Shown in pieces: positions 11,859 to 22,510 of a stretch of 34,492 nucleotides of DNA. Made by a program: the position numbers and the translations under genes. How positions within the stretch are numbered: position 1 is the stretch's first letter; every line of letters starts with the position of its first letter. The stretch covers positions 1-34,492 of the forward strand of contig NW_022985211.1 of NCBI RefSeq assembly GCF_010093535.1. The letters run 5' to 3'. The notes below the pieces were generated by a model. It was not told where the DNA came from. It did no database searches and saw nothing but the letters and a program-made list of their open reading frames with translations. The stretch is from Lindgomyces ingoldianus (taxonomy: Eukaryota; Ascomycota; Dothideomycetes; Pleosporales; Lindgomycetaceae).

Positions 11859-11880
11859 GTAGACGCGCCTTTTCTATAAT

Positions 11881-12835
11881 AACTAGTGTTTAGTGTAGTT
11901 AGAGCAGTAAGCTAAAACATTAATGTAGTTAAAAAAGTTAGTGTGTAAAAGCTTAAAGTGCTATTTAAAGACACTAAAGTAATTAGCTGTAAAGAGAGGT
12001 AAAAATTAATAAACAGCTGCGCTTGTTAATTATTAGTGTAGCTAGCTAGTAAATTACATGCCTTACTTACTTATAAATCTTAAAAATGTAAGGGAGTAGG
12101 TAAAGAAGTTTATATATTAGTTAAAAAAGCTAAATTATTAAGTAAACTTATAGTTACTTATATAAACTCTATAAAAGCGCAGCTAACTATAAAATTACTT
12201 AATAAATTAATATTTTTCTTATTTAGAGCTTTTTTAACTATAATTTTAGCTAATAACTAGACATAAGTATATCTACTTTAGGTAATATTATGCTAGTGTT
12301 TTATAGTATTACTATTGCTGTCTAGAATAAAAAAAAGAACACTAATTCTATAGTAGCACTTATAAGCCTCTTATACCTGTCTCTATTTAATTACTTTTAA
12401 AGAACTTATAATAAGAGTAATAGGCTGTAACTAAGAATCTAGTGTTATATAATACTTTATAATAACATGTGTCTTCTTATACCTAGTTTACGCAACAAGT
12501 ATACTATTATAATTACTATATAAGTCTTTAAAAGCTTATTTTTAACTAAGCTTTAAGTTATAACTAGTACTATTTTTAAGCAAAGCAATAGCTTTATTAA
12601 AAGGTAGGTGTAAGTTTAGTTATTAAAGCTTATTTACTGCTGTTAAGCTAATAACAGTAGAGGAATAGAAACTAGTTAAAAGGTCCTTTATGTTAGAGGA
12701 AAAAAGCTATAAATTATTAATGTTCTTAAAGGGCATACTAAAATAGTATATAAGCAGGAAACATATAAACTTATGTTATAAGTTAAGATACTTTAGACGC
12801 AACTTAATTCTGTAGTTATCTGCGCACTAAAAATT
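11881..12835. other. RIP-mutated DNA, no gene recognised
   Basis: This region should hold the N-terminal part of the helicase, including motif I, if the frame extended upstream, but I could not read it. It contains more GCGCAGCT words (near 12018 and 12176). The RIP signature stops near 12835. Confidence 0.4.
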
Positions 12836-13427
12836 ACACAGGCGACTAGACCCTCTGGAAGAGATGTGGTCCGAGCTTGACTTCAAGCCCACAGTCACGT
12901 GGGTGGACTAAGAAAATCTCAGGAGGCGGGTTGTGTTATTACTAGACTAGCAACGCATCTTTCTCTTCGTTTGTATGCCAAAATCTCATAACTCTTACTG
13001 TCCCATTGGCCACCACATCGCGGCTAACCCTCCCTCTATATATGTTGCGACTAATTTCGGCACTGTTGCTTATGATTTCCTTGTTAGGCATGAATCAATT
13101 CCTGTTTCATTCTAATCCCCAGTTGTGGCTGATCTCTCCATCTTAATACTTTACGTTCTCAAGACTACATGCGGTGGTACTTGGCTAGCGCATTCCTGCC
13201 GTGTCATCTTCTGGGCTGCAAACTCGATTTTGAGTCCAATTTCCCGGTAATGGGAGATATTTTTCTTGTGCTGTTTCTTGAAATCAAGTGTCTCATACAA
13301 TCGAAATACGGGGAGACGGTATTCAGATTATATTATTGGTATCAACAGCTACGAAATGTAAACGGTGGGTATTCAGGTCTGCTCCAGTACGGTCCATTCT
13401 CTCCGCCCTCAATACACAGGGCTTTTC
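12836..13427. other. Normal-composition flank downstream of the permease
   Basis: The composition switches abruptly from RIP-mutated to ordinary. The stretch lies beyond the 3' end of the permease and has no supported gene; overlapping open frames here are antisense to the permease or short. A CACGTG box occurs at 12896-12901. Part of it is probably the permease 3' untranslated region. Confidence 0.5.
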
Positions 13428-15445
13428 TCACTTCAACCATGTCCAGATCCATTCAACCAGTGCCCGAGCATTGTTCTTCGAGAACAGAATCTTGTCCGGG
13501 AAGTGTAGATGCCCGCGTCGATGCCTTGCACCGCAGAAGTCGCACGGCTTCAGGACGCTGTCCGATACCACCACAATGGGACCAACCGACTCGAGACCCG
13601 AAAGCTTTAGTGCAAGTACTCTCCAGTTTCGCGGAGAGAAGCCTCGGTCCTTCACGAAATACGCCAGAGAAATGGCAATGAAAAGAACGACTGCGATGTA
13701 AGCGGCCACAAAATCTTTCTTGCTCATAGGCGGAATAAATGTACGCCATCCTTGGAAGATGATCATGAGTACACAACCAACGAAAGCATATGCTGCTCGG
13801 ATCCACTGAAGATGAGATCGATAAGGGTATTGACGGGCTGATCTCTTATAGTGCGCCCGCATTTCTGGGGAAAGATTGAGGTCCTCGTCGAGATCACCTC
13901 TTGCAGCCGAATTGACCTCCCGGTAGAAATTTAGATAGGCGACGCAGTTCACTGCGTAAATGATTAAATTAGCGACAACCGTGATCGTCGACATTCGTCC
14001 AAGCGTCTCCATCTGAACCGAGTTTGTTGAGAGGAATGCGACGAAGCCAACCAGCCAGCTGACGAACACCGCATTCATTGGAACACCCAAGCGGGTGCGC
14101 TCTAGCCTCGATCGAATGCTTTCGAAAATAGTCCACGACGGCCACGCATCTCGAATGCTAGCGAGAGCATGCAACGTTCTGGACGCGGCATACAGGCAAT
14201 TGACTCCCGTGCTGCATGCCGAAAATATGAAGAAGCCGTTGATCAAATGCGGAATGCCTTTGACATGTTCCCGGATTGCAGCAATAACGAAGACACTATT
14301 CTGGCCGCCTGGGACCCCGAGAAGAGTAAGATCCCGCAGATGATCATCTGTGTACGGCACATTCAAACCTACTGTGAAGGCTGCGAGAGCGTAGAGCAGA
14401 ATAACACGGAGCGATATCTTCCGTGTCGCTAGCTTAATCGTCTCTGCCTTTCGGAGGTCACGGTTTTCTGCAGCGGTGTATAGAATGATTTCCCAGCCCA
14501 TCAAGGAGAAAAGCGTTGTTGTCATTGTTGTCCAGAACGAAGTTAAGCCGCCAAGAGAGCCAGTATAAGTGATTTTGGGGGAGCCGTCTCGGTAAGCCTT
14601 TACGGTGAAGTTCGCTCTAGAGAATCCCCAAGGAGTCTCGTACGTCCAGAACCTAGTGTCGTGGAACTTCTGGCGAGCGTTCAGTATCATGTTGAACATG
14701 ATAACACCAACTAGAAAAATGATCTTGATGCATCCGAATACGTACTCGACCCGACCGTATTGGCGAACTGGTAGAAGATTGATCAAAAGGATGATGATCA
14801 GGAATATCCCCACCCAAATGGCAGGGTTTGTATCAAGGCCAGCCTTCCATTCCACTCGATCCTCAGGATATCCGACACTCTGAAGGTATTTGGGGTCGAA
14901 TCGAAAACGAAAGATCTCAGTGATGGCTAGTATTTCCACTGCGGCTATGACAGTCCAGGAGAACCTTGGTTGAATTAGCGGAAGAGCTTCTGAGTTTTGT
15001 CTTGTTTGACATACCATGAGATCCACCCAATCGCGAAACCGATTGACTGGTCGACGAACCGACGTGGGAATTCGAAGATGGGACCTTTGATAGGGAACAA
15101 GGCAGTCATCTCGCCCAAACAAGCCATTACGGACCACATCACTGTGCCCATTATGATGTATGCTAGGACAGTAGCACCAGGCCCGGCCATAAAGATGGCC
15201 TTTCCGGCAGAAAGAAAAAGGCCTACTCCAAGAACCGTGGAAAAGCCTATCATATTCACATGGCGTTCTTTGAGCGTTTGGCTGCCAACTATTAATTATA
15301 TGTTCTATTGCATTTTAGAGATGAGTACGAACCGTAGTTCGGTATCTGGGATCTCAGAGACATCGGAGAGAACAGAGTCAGGACGTGTAGTTGAACCAGA
15401 AGGCTCCGAGACCTTCTCTGCGTTCTCAGGAATAGGTGGATCCAT
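13428..15445 (-). CDS. Fungal amino-acid permease (YAT family, APC superfamily)
   Basis: Predicted plasma-membrane proton-coupled amino-acid transporter of about 638 residues; the substrate cannot be told. Exons on the minus strand are 15445-15333, 15281-15015 and 14964-13428. Intron 1 (15282-15332) has a weak GTTCGT donor and a GGCAG acceptor. Intron 2 (14965-15014) has GTATGT and CAAG. Both splices restore the family pattern (TELRQTLKERHVNMIGF; GWISWFSWTV). The start MDPPIPENAEKV was preferred to an upstream in-frame ATG at 15544, whose extension reads like pyrimidine-rich leader. Residues 1-45 are a polar tail, and TM1 starts near 46 with STVLGVGLFLSAGKA (GVG where many homologues have GTG). 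TAAENRDLRK lies near 290-299, and about 12 membrane spans are expected. The C-terminus ends in VEWIWTWLK. A segment before it (LALKLSGLESVGP) has a possible 72-base in-frame intron that I left unspliced. Not RIP-mutated. Confidence 0.85.
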
Positions 15446-16640
15446 TGAAATGCTCAGATGTACGCGACGCGGAGGATGCCCGGATCTGAGGAATCTTTCT
15501 CTAATATTCGACTTGGAAAGAGAGAGTAAGAAGAGGAAACTCAAAGGAGGGTGGGATGTTTGTGAGAGTGAACAAGGCTACGTGGACTCTACTCCCTTCA
15601 TGGTGTCTTCAAAGAATGGGCAGCATGAGGCGCCGAATAATTGGAGCCATGAAGAAGCTTGGGCCAAGGGTATCACCACCCCCAAACCTCGCCCTCAATT
15701 TCCCACCCCGCAATGCTGCATATTGGAAGCTCCAGTCGTGCAATCAGAAGCGACATATTCCTGAACCGGTGAAGATGTCGCACGCCACATCTCGTATTCG
15801 TAACGGACAGCAAACCGTGGCGTTCAAAAGCAATCACCGCTGCGCCTTACCTATCGAGCCATCATCTCCTCCCCCTTACCTTGCCTTTCACTCAACTAGT
15901 GAAGAAGCTTATCCGAACAGCGAGTAACAGCTATTGAGATGAAATTTTTGCGTGTAATATAACACTACTGAGAAGTCATGGTGGTGCAACCATTAACAAT
16001 TACGCATCGCGCAGAATGCGAGCAAAGCGAATGCTCCCTATATTTATGGCGCATGGCTGAATTGAGGGATTCCTGCCAGGCTGCACCACCAATGGGGCGA
16101 AGCAAGCTATTTCACGAATCGTTTGAGGTACGTTTGGCTTATGGCGTGTCTGTCAAATTTGGCCCCCGCCTATCCCTCTTCACATGATTTTTCTTTGTTC
16201 CTAGTTAAGAAACTGATTGCAGCCGTTCGCTCAGCGATACGCGAAGTGGAAGATTTCAATCCTCAGATGCCCTGTCTTGGAGTATTTGTGACAACAACCG
16301 AGAAATTCAGGCGCCAGCCCGGTCATTCGAGAAGTCTTGAGTATTGTGGCGACGTCTGCAGAGAGCGAGCATTTGTGTGAGAAAGTCCGCCTTGCTTGAG
16401 CCCCATCTCCTGCAAGCCTCTTCGGTCCAAATCTCCGCCTTTGAAATCAAACTCGAAGGGCCCCAAGACCACATATGCACTGCATTCAGGCGAGAACACG
16501 TGCAGGTCATCCAGCATCGCGTCAGGGCAGAGAGCGTCAGAGGCTGAGAGCTCTGTACCAGTCGCAGCCCACATCGTCAACATCTCTAAGCCTTGTCACT
16601 CGAATTCTAAAATTCTACACCTCTCACTGCGCGCAGACAG
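15446..16640. promoter_or_regulatory. Shared divergent upstream region
   Basis: 1.2 kb separates the starts of the two divergent genes and must carry both promoters and leaders. A CCAAT box lies at 16089-16093. A good intron-like segment (GTACGT at 16128 to TTCCTAG at 16204, 77 bases) could be a 5'-leader intron of the plus-strand gene; as a coding join from the ATG at 16053 it gives a stop after three codons. Pyrimidine-rich DNA (sense of the permease) lies just upstream of the permease start. Several open frames here have no recognisable protein content and were left out. Confidence 0.45.
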
Positions 16641-19600
16641 ATGTCGGCAACCGCCGCCGTTAATCCAGCCGTAGGGCTTGACAACAGTCGACCAGGTTCT
16701 CTGCTCTTTGAAGTCATTGGCGCCAGCGAGGCTTCCCTAGTCCGTCTACCTAACGATCCGCCATACTCGCAATTGCGACATGACCGCCAGGTGCTTTTGA
16801 GACTCCAATGGATCCTTGACGCGGTGTGCGTGTCCCACCCCGCTCCAACGTTATTCCCAACCGCCCCGCCGATTGATGGTCCCACCATTCTCCGCATCAT
16901 TCTCTTCATCTTGAAGATATGTACTTCTAACAAGACTGTTGGCGGATCGTCATTGGACTATACCATCTTCCGTTTTGTTGCCTTAGATGCACTCGTAGCA
17001 GCGACCCGGGTGCTTCTTTTGTCGAAATACAATGTTAGTCTCGAGGAGGAGGATCTTGTTATGACACAGATCCAGGCATTGGTGAATGCATGGGACCAAA
17101 AACGGAGCCTGTCGCTGACGGAGAAGGCGTTCTTGGAGGACATGCTACCCGGCAGCATCGTGCTGCAATATGAAAATGGGGTTCAATCTACGCGATTATC
17201 GCCCGAGGAAGATGCCGAGCGCCAGTTTGCAACTGTTTTGACCAAAGGTTGCGCAACACCGGACACGTTCTGGACCCTTCGGGATACTTTGATGAACCTG
17301 ATTATTGCGCCACCCATGGACCATAGGGTGGATGGGGCAGGTAGATACGATCCATCCCCCATCCTTCGCATCATAGCGACTGCATCAGAGCAGAGCCGCT
17401 CAGGAAACGTTAGCGTGCTTTCGACAGCAATAGTACAATATCTCGCGGAGCGGATCTCATTCACCATCAACAGGACTCAACAGTCGTTATCTGGAGACCA
17501 TGTACGTTCAGCTCCAACATTCATGCCTCTGTCCTTGTGTTCGTCTGTTAACCTAGATTAGTTATTGCTTGATAAACAGCTTGCAATGCGGATGGGGAGA
17601 GTTCTGCGCCTCGAGATTGACGAATTCCGACGTTCGTTTCACACACTAAAAAAAGATGACAGTGTCCTCCAATGGGTGGAGGATAGGACTTCGACATTGT
17701 CGCCTCTCAGCGTCAAGAGCGAAGAACAGTACTCCTCGCGCGACATCTCCTCTTGTAGTTCCCCTACTGATATTAGAGCATCATTAGCATCCATTTCTAA
17801 TCATATGAACGCGACCCTGCACGTCGAGCCTCTTCGCCTCAAATCAAGTGCAGATATTCGAGATTCAGATAGCCTGCAAAGTCCCAAATGGAATCTACCT
17901 TGTAATCCCGCTGCCTCTAAGGCTGAAAGCCCCCCGGAAACAGATGCTGGTATTCACCTCGACTTGACAGAGGCAGACCAACATTTACCAATGGAACTAC
18001 AAAACCGGAGTGATTCAGCGGCCACAGAGATTGCGCAGCCCGCCATCAAAATGATTCAGGATGCAACTGCAGCTTTAGCTCGAGACGTACCCCCGAGAAA
18101 ACCAGTACCTGCTCCCTCACGGCCAGCAGTAGCACAACCTCATGCACAAGCTTGGGTGTCAAGGACGACTTCTCCATCCACCTTACCCCAGGCCCTACGC
18201 CCAGGCCTACCTTTAGAATCATTTCGTGTGGCATTCGACGCGCTGCATTCGGGACCGCCCTCAAATCCTCCATCTGTGCCGCTTCCACCGATTCCTTCTC
18301 CCAAATCATCTGAAGTGGCTCATAAGCGACCATCAGGAGGATTTATGGGACCTCCGGCCCATATACAACAGCAACCGCCTTCTTTTGCTGCGGAACGGAA
18401 ATCTATTCGCGATGTTGGACAACATCTACCAGTTTCGACCTTTAATCCAACATCAAAGCAGCAGCAAACGACAAAACGGATATCGTATGAAAACTACCCT
18501 GAGGTTGTAGAACCTCCTCCTGAACCTCCCCAGTTCCTTCACAACCATGGTAACCCCGAACGCATTGCTTCCGGCCTCGAGTTCGTGGACAAGTCGACTA
18601 TAGTACTACCGAAACGTATTGATCAAAATGTAGAATTGCTTCCCTGGGCACCTCAGGACTACGAAAAAGCCTCAGGCTTAGCACACACGCTACAGCCTCC
18701 TCCGTTCCCTCAAGACCGCCGGAGGGAATCTATCACTACCGCGACGGACTCGCATTCAGTCAGCAATCTCTCTTCGTCCGCCAGCATAGCGAGCCGAAAG
18801 AAGAGTCGCTTTTTTGGACGACTCATGGGCTCAGGGAAATCAGCCTTAGACCCACTACCGCCAAGCCTCGATTTCTGCTTCTCATCTTGTGGACGGCATC
18901 TTGCGCTTTGGTGTAAGAAGGACCCAATAAGCTTCGTCCATATAGACGCGCCGTTTCACACCGGCCGGTGCCATGAGTTAGTGGTACCAAACAATGTCAG
19001 GTTGCCAGATGGCAAGCAGCGAAGTCGGAGCATCCGCCACCTCGCTGCAAGTGGTGCGGTTGTTGTAGCAGTTGTTCATATTGAGGATGTACGCTACACA
19101 GTGCTCTTCCTTCATGTCTTAAATGCTGACCATATGTAGTCCCGATGGATTTATTGTTTGAAAGAAGACAAACTTCAGCCAGCACTTGTCATTGATGAAG
19201 GCACACCAGTCGTTCTCGCTCTTGCGCTCTCCCCTGACGGAGCGAACATCGCGCTCGGATGTGGTAAATACACCCTAGTTTACCGCAAATTGAACGAAGA
19301 GCTGCGTGGCCCGTGGAAGCTCTCTCCATCTGCTGATATCGGAAGCCATGCGGTCCGCGTCCACAAAGTCAATTTCTCTGTTGACTCAAAAAGACTGATA
19401 TCTTCGATGCAGGTGGAGAAAAACTCACATAAGCATGCTGTACATGTATCAATTTGGACTTGCTTTGGATCCGATATTAAACTGGAATCACAACTGGATC
19501 CAGTAAACCTGACCGTGGTAAGCCCCTGGTGTTCAGCATTAGTTTGAATCAAAAACTGACGTTTAGTGACAGGGTTATGCGGATGACACTGGAATCTCTT

Positions 19601-20061
19601 CCATTTCTCTTGTGGGTCATTCGGACTCTAAGCTCATTCAACAGGTCTTCCTCACCGCCGTCTTATCGAAGTCATACCCCTCTATCCTGTTCGTCGCACC
19701 AGGATCAAAGAACAAACATCTCGACGTGCCTGACACACGGGTGGATAACTCCGCTCAATCATTAGCGGCTACTTCGTCGCACCTCTTCTGCATCCGGTCA
19801 GGCCGCAATAAAATCTTTCGTGTCGACGTAAGAAATGGCGCGACAGAGCTGGTAGCTAATTTCTCTACTGAACGCAAGAATTTGCACCTTCGGTATGACC
19901 ACATTGCCCTTGGCATGTATAGCTCCGATACAATACATTGTATGTGGCGGACAGCTGATGAGAATATCGTTTTGAAAACAAGTGTGCTGGCAAATGGAAA
20001 GTGGACAACGACCTCTGCTGAACTTGGACCTATATATCGACAGCTTGCTGGAATATCTTAG
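16641..20061 (+). CDS. Large protein with helical N-terminus, proline-rich middle and propeller-like C-terminus
   Basis: Exons 16641-17501, 17580-19088, 19140-19517 and 19573-20061 give about 1078 residues. Introns: 17502-17579 (GTACGT..ACAG), 19089-19139 (GTACGC, branch TGCTGAC, TAG) and 19518-19572 (GTAAGC, branch ACTGAC, ACAG). The second intron removes an in-frame TAG, and the join reads VVHIEDSRWIYCLKEDK. Residues 1-290 look helical and globular (LLRLQWILDAVC; ILRIILFILKICTS). About 330-690 are Ser/Pro-rich and probably disordered (PPSVPLPPIPSPK). From about 710 the sequence shows beta-propeller-like strands such as LDFCFSSCGRHLALWCKK and LALALSPDGANIALGCG. I do not recognise a named family; WD40-like is a structural guess, and function is unknown. 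The start is the first ATG in the frame. Reading frames are intact and free of RIP. Confidence 0.75.
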
Positions 20062-21839
20062 CCAAGTAAATGCTTTTGTTGAAGGCAGATGATGTTTTCC
20101 TTTGTCCTAAATATCCTTCTAAGTGTTAATCGCCACAATATTAAGTGTTCTAGTACGACTTAACTCTACACAGTGACCTCAATTGGATTTATAATACGCT
20201 GTGTGATATGTTCTGCAAATCAACATCCTTGAATCGCCAATCCGCCCAAGCATTTTGCCTTAAGATCTAAAGCGCTTTCCGTACACTTCTAACGTCCTGG
20301 AGATCCTGCAGACAACGATTTTCTGCACCAGCATTCCTGGGCTGAAAAGGATGACTATCGACCTCGTTAACTTATTCTTGCAATGAAATTCTGGTCTATA
20401 CGAACTCTTCTCTAATCATTGGCTTCTATCATCGAGCCGGGAAAGTAAAAGGACGATACAATTCCTTTCTTCACGAAGGACCCTCATGGTCAAGAGCACG
20501 TCTTTGGGCCGATGCCTCGAGAGTCGAGACATAGCATCTAAAGACGTCGGTATCACGAGATTATGTGTCACTTGTGATGTGAGATTTTCGCATCCGCCCG
20601 GACATCTGGCCACCACAAAAGGGCGTCTTCAACTCCTAAACCACTTCCTCCTGATCCCTGCCGCTATTATGACGGTACTAACCACCCGCAATACAGTTAT
20701 TCCTTGTGGAGGATAGCAATGTGGCCCTACTCGAGGTCCTTTACTTGAATGGGCCGATTATCAGGCTACGGAGACCGTTGTGAGCAAATCTTCTTAAATA
20801 TAGCTTACATAGGGCTATCCTCACACTCAAAAGCACGCCAGCCCGGCTGAATGGACAACAGATCGTCCTATGTCGTTCGGAGTCTAGGGCAGCAACAAAT
20901 AATCTGTTGCGCGTGCATTTATCCGCCTTCATATATTCTTCTGCTGCGCTTGATAGGGGGTTGACCTTTTTCAACGTTCAACAACTTCGATAGCCATCCT
21001 ATCAACGAGAATTATTGCCTGAACACAGTGATAAGCGCTCATGCGATAATCGCAGGTATACACAAGCTGTACTGGGTTAAAATAAATAGGTTTCTGGCCG
21101 CATGGGGTCTGGACGAGAAATGAGATTCCTGGGATCATTCGGAGTGGATTCCCGAATGTACTGTACATGTACAGTACAGTATCCCTTTTCTACGCCTTGT
21201 CTAACCCCCGCCCCCCCTTGCGTAGCTAATCACCCACCGTGCCGAACAGCTTCAACTGGTAGCATCTCCAGTCTTCCTATAAAGGTCTATAAACTTATCG
21301 TTAACGTAGAATTGCTGAAATACCCTCTAACTACCTCTTCTCAGGTTTTGGGACTGTGCGCACAGGAAAATACGACAGTCTTGGTTATGCTCTTGGTTGT
21401 TTTTCCCATGGCACCGAGGAGCGCTTAAGCTTCACCTCTTACTCCATTATAGATTTGGAAACTCTTTGTACTTGGAATAATGTTTTGAAAGTCCAGTTAA
21501 AGAAGAGTGTTCCTTTAAACTATTATACCATTAGGCTGTAGTATCATGCATTACGAGAGTTTCAAGGATCAAAGGTGCTTCGCGCTAAGAAATAAATAGT
21601 AATGCCTGCTTAGTTATGATATACTGAGCCTTGATTAAGCTATATGGTATTACGCAATACCCTAGAAATAATTAGTAGTGTAGCGTAGGCTTTTAGAAGT
21701 GTCTACGGACAGCTATGTGTCCTCCTGCACCCCATAATTCGCGGCCTCTCACTTGCCCTATTTCCTACCACCGCCATCTGAGTTAGCATGAAACGCGGCA
21801 GTGAGGTCCTCTCTTAGAGGGCGTCGATGTCTCCGAGCC
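20062..21839. other. Gene-poor normal-composition spacer
   Basis: This follows the 3' end of the propeller-like gene. Open frames present are short, lack coding character and overlap on both strands. The stretch carries a long perfect palindrome (listed separately) and, toward 21590-21720, rising AT content as the transposon edge is approached. No RNA gene was recognised. Confidence 0.5.
21157..21178. repeat. Perfect 22-base palindrome
   Basis: The core GTACTGTACATGTACAGTAC, extended by one T and one A, is exactly self-complementary with no spacer. Such symmetry can be a dimeric-protein binding site or a cruciform former. It lies in the spacer, 1.1 kb beyond the propeller-like gene, with no other copy seen. 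Confidence 0.7.
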
Positions 21840-22510
21840 AAAAAAATACACTGGCCTATCAGAACGGGGCAATGGCCCTCGCTCTACCCTATGACATCGT
21901 GCACACGAACGACTGTCGAAAAAAGAAAAGGCGATAGGCCCACAGTACCTTACCTCGCCGTAAGAGAGAGCTCTAGTTAATATCTGTTACAGATAACTGG
22001 TAGTGATTTCCCGGTTCCAATTAGGTATCTACGTTCGTTAGCATACATTATGACACCCTACCCTCCCATAGCGAACGAAGCGATGAACCCTCCGGGTAGG
22101 AAACTGGCCTCAGGCCTTCCACGAAGGCCATTCAGAGGTCAAACTGAAGGAATCCAAGGTGTTAGACTGGAAGCGGCACGATATGAACATATATGATAAA
22201 TTATGTCGGACTTTAAATGGGTTGCCCAGTCACTCAACTAGAGAATGTCTATGGTATGGACGAAACCGGGGTTATATTGCTCATGCTTAACTCTGTTAAA
22301 GCCGTTGTAAGGGATGACGATACGCGAAATTATAGCGGCACTGGTGTTAAGGGAACAATGGCGACCGTGTTCGAATGCATATCTGCGCACGACAGGGCTC
22401 TTCTGCCGTTGATTATCTGGACGGCGCTCACTCGCCAAAGCAACTGGACTAAATATCCCACTAGTGGAAGGCATATAGGGACGAGCAGGTATTATAAAGA
22501 TAGAATCTAA
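21840..22510 (+). pseudogene. Truncated pogo-like transposase fragment, not RIP-mutated
   Basis: Three overlapping frames together read as the N-terminal half of a Tc1/mariner-pogo transposase. First comes YLTSP.ERALVNI near 21945-21990. Then YLRSLAYIMTPYPPIANEA near 22025-22080, part of the CENP-B-like helix-turn-helix region. Next, after a one-base shift near 22100, comes WPQAFHEGHSEVKLKESKV with LDWKRHDMNIYDK. After a second shift and small deletion near 22205, the catalytic start ENVYGMDETGVILL leads into NYSGTGVKGTMATVFECIS and LLPLIIWTALTRQSNW. The latter part is open from 22217 to 22510. The rest of the DDE core and the C-terminus are missing, cut where RIP-mutated DNA begins. No terminal repeats were found. 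Confidence 0.75.

Larger units (their letters stand above)
9582..11880 (-). pseudogene. RIP-degraded superfamily-2 DExH (RecQ-like) helicase frame
   Basis: One minus-strand frame reads as a helicase with only TAG and TAA interruptions. Motif II at 11619-11633 reads INKLY, fitting IDExH after RIP; motif III at 11504-11521 reads STTATL. The start of the second helicase domain reads KIIFFIYFIKNTIELAASI and VYYRQLTLDTYINI. Motif V at 11068-11113 reads LITTFIYALGVNLLSV. Motif VI at 10782-10814 reads QKLRQANCSN, which is QKLGRAGRGD after five G-to-A and two C-to-T changes. The frame is preserved across the 204-base solo LTR once it is removed. A basic tail follows (NTLKEDKAVFIQALSN and KVKDALLSLTITLRNKRG). 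Motif I was not found upstream. RecQ-type helicases of this kind occur at fungal chromosome ends as telomere-linked helicases; that link is inference. The part below about 10200 is the least certain. Confidence 0.6.
301..12835. repeat. Left RIP-mutated, AT-rich block
   Basis: Nearly every frame is riddled with TAA and TAG, TGA is rare, and words such as ctagct, ttagta and tagcta dominate. This is expected when CpA is converted to TpA on both strands (repeat-induced point mutation, known in Pezizomycotina). Recognisable coding remnants show D-to-N, G-to-R or N, R-to-Q or C, and W or Q-to-stop changes, all C-to-T or G-to-A. Short islands of normal composition inside the block coincide with solo LTRs and the outer ends of LTRs. 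The right edge, near 12835, is abrupt. Confidence 0.85.

Noticed and set aside
13169..13701. Plus-strand open frames of 137-170 codons
   Set aside because: They lie largely antisense to the permease C-terminus and have no coding character of their own.
14997..15927. Plus-strand open frames of 255 and 123 codons
   Set aside because: They run antisense to the permease N-terminus and across its promoter; the permease reading is clearly the real one.
15978..16380. Possible small two-exon gene with an intron at 16128-16204
   Set aside because: The only join from the ATG at 16053 ends after three codons, and the downstream frame has no recognisable content; at most a leader intron of the neighbouring gene.
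18046..18510. Opposite-strand and shifted open frames in the proline-rich part of the large gene
   Set aside because: They are shadows of low-complexity coding sequence.
19089..19139. In-frame TAG in the propeller-like gene, first read as a RIP-type nonsense mutation or stop read-through
   Set aside because: A canonical 51-base intron (GTACGC, TGCTGAC, TAG) exactly removes it in phase 0 and gives a smoother protein join.
20062..21541. Several short open frames between the large gene and the transposase fragment
   Set aside because: They are short, overlap on both strands, show no motifs and could not be joined by convincing splice sites.
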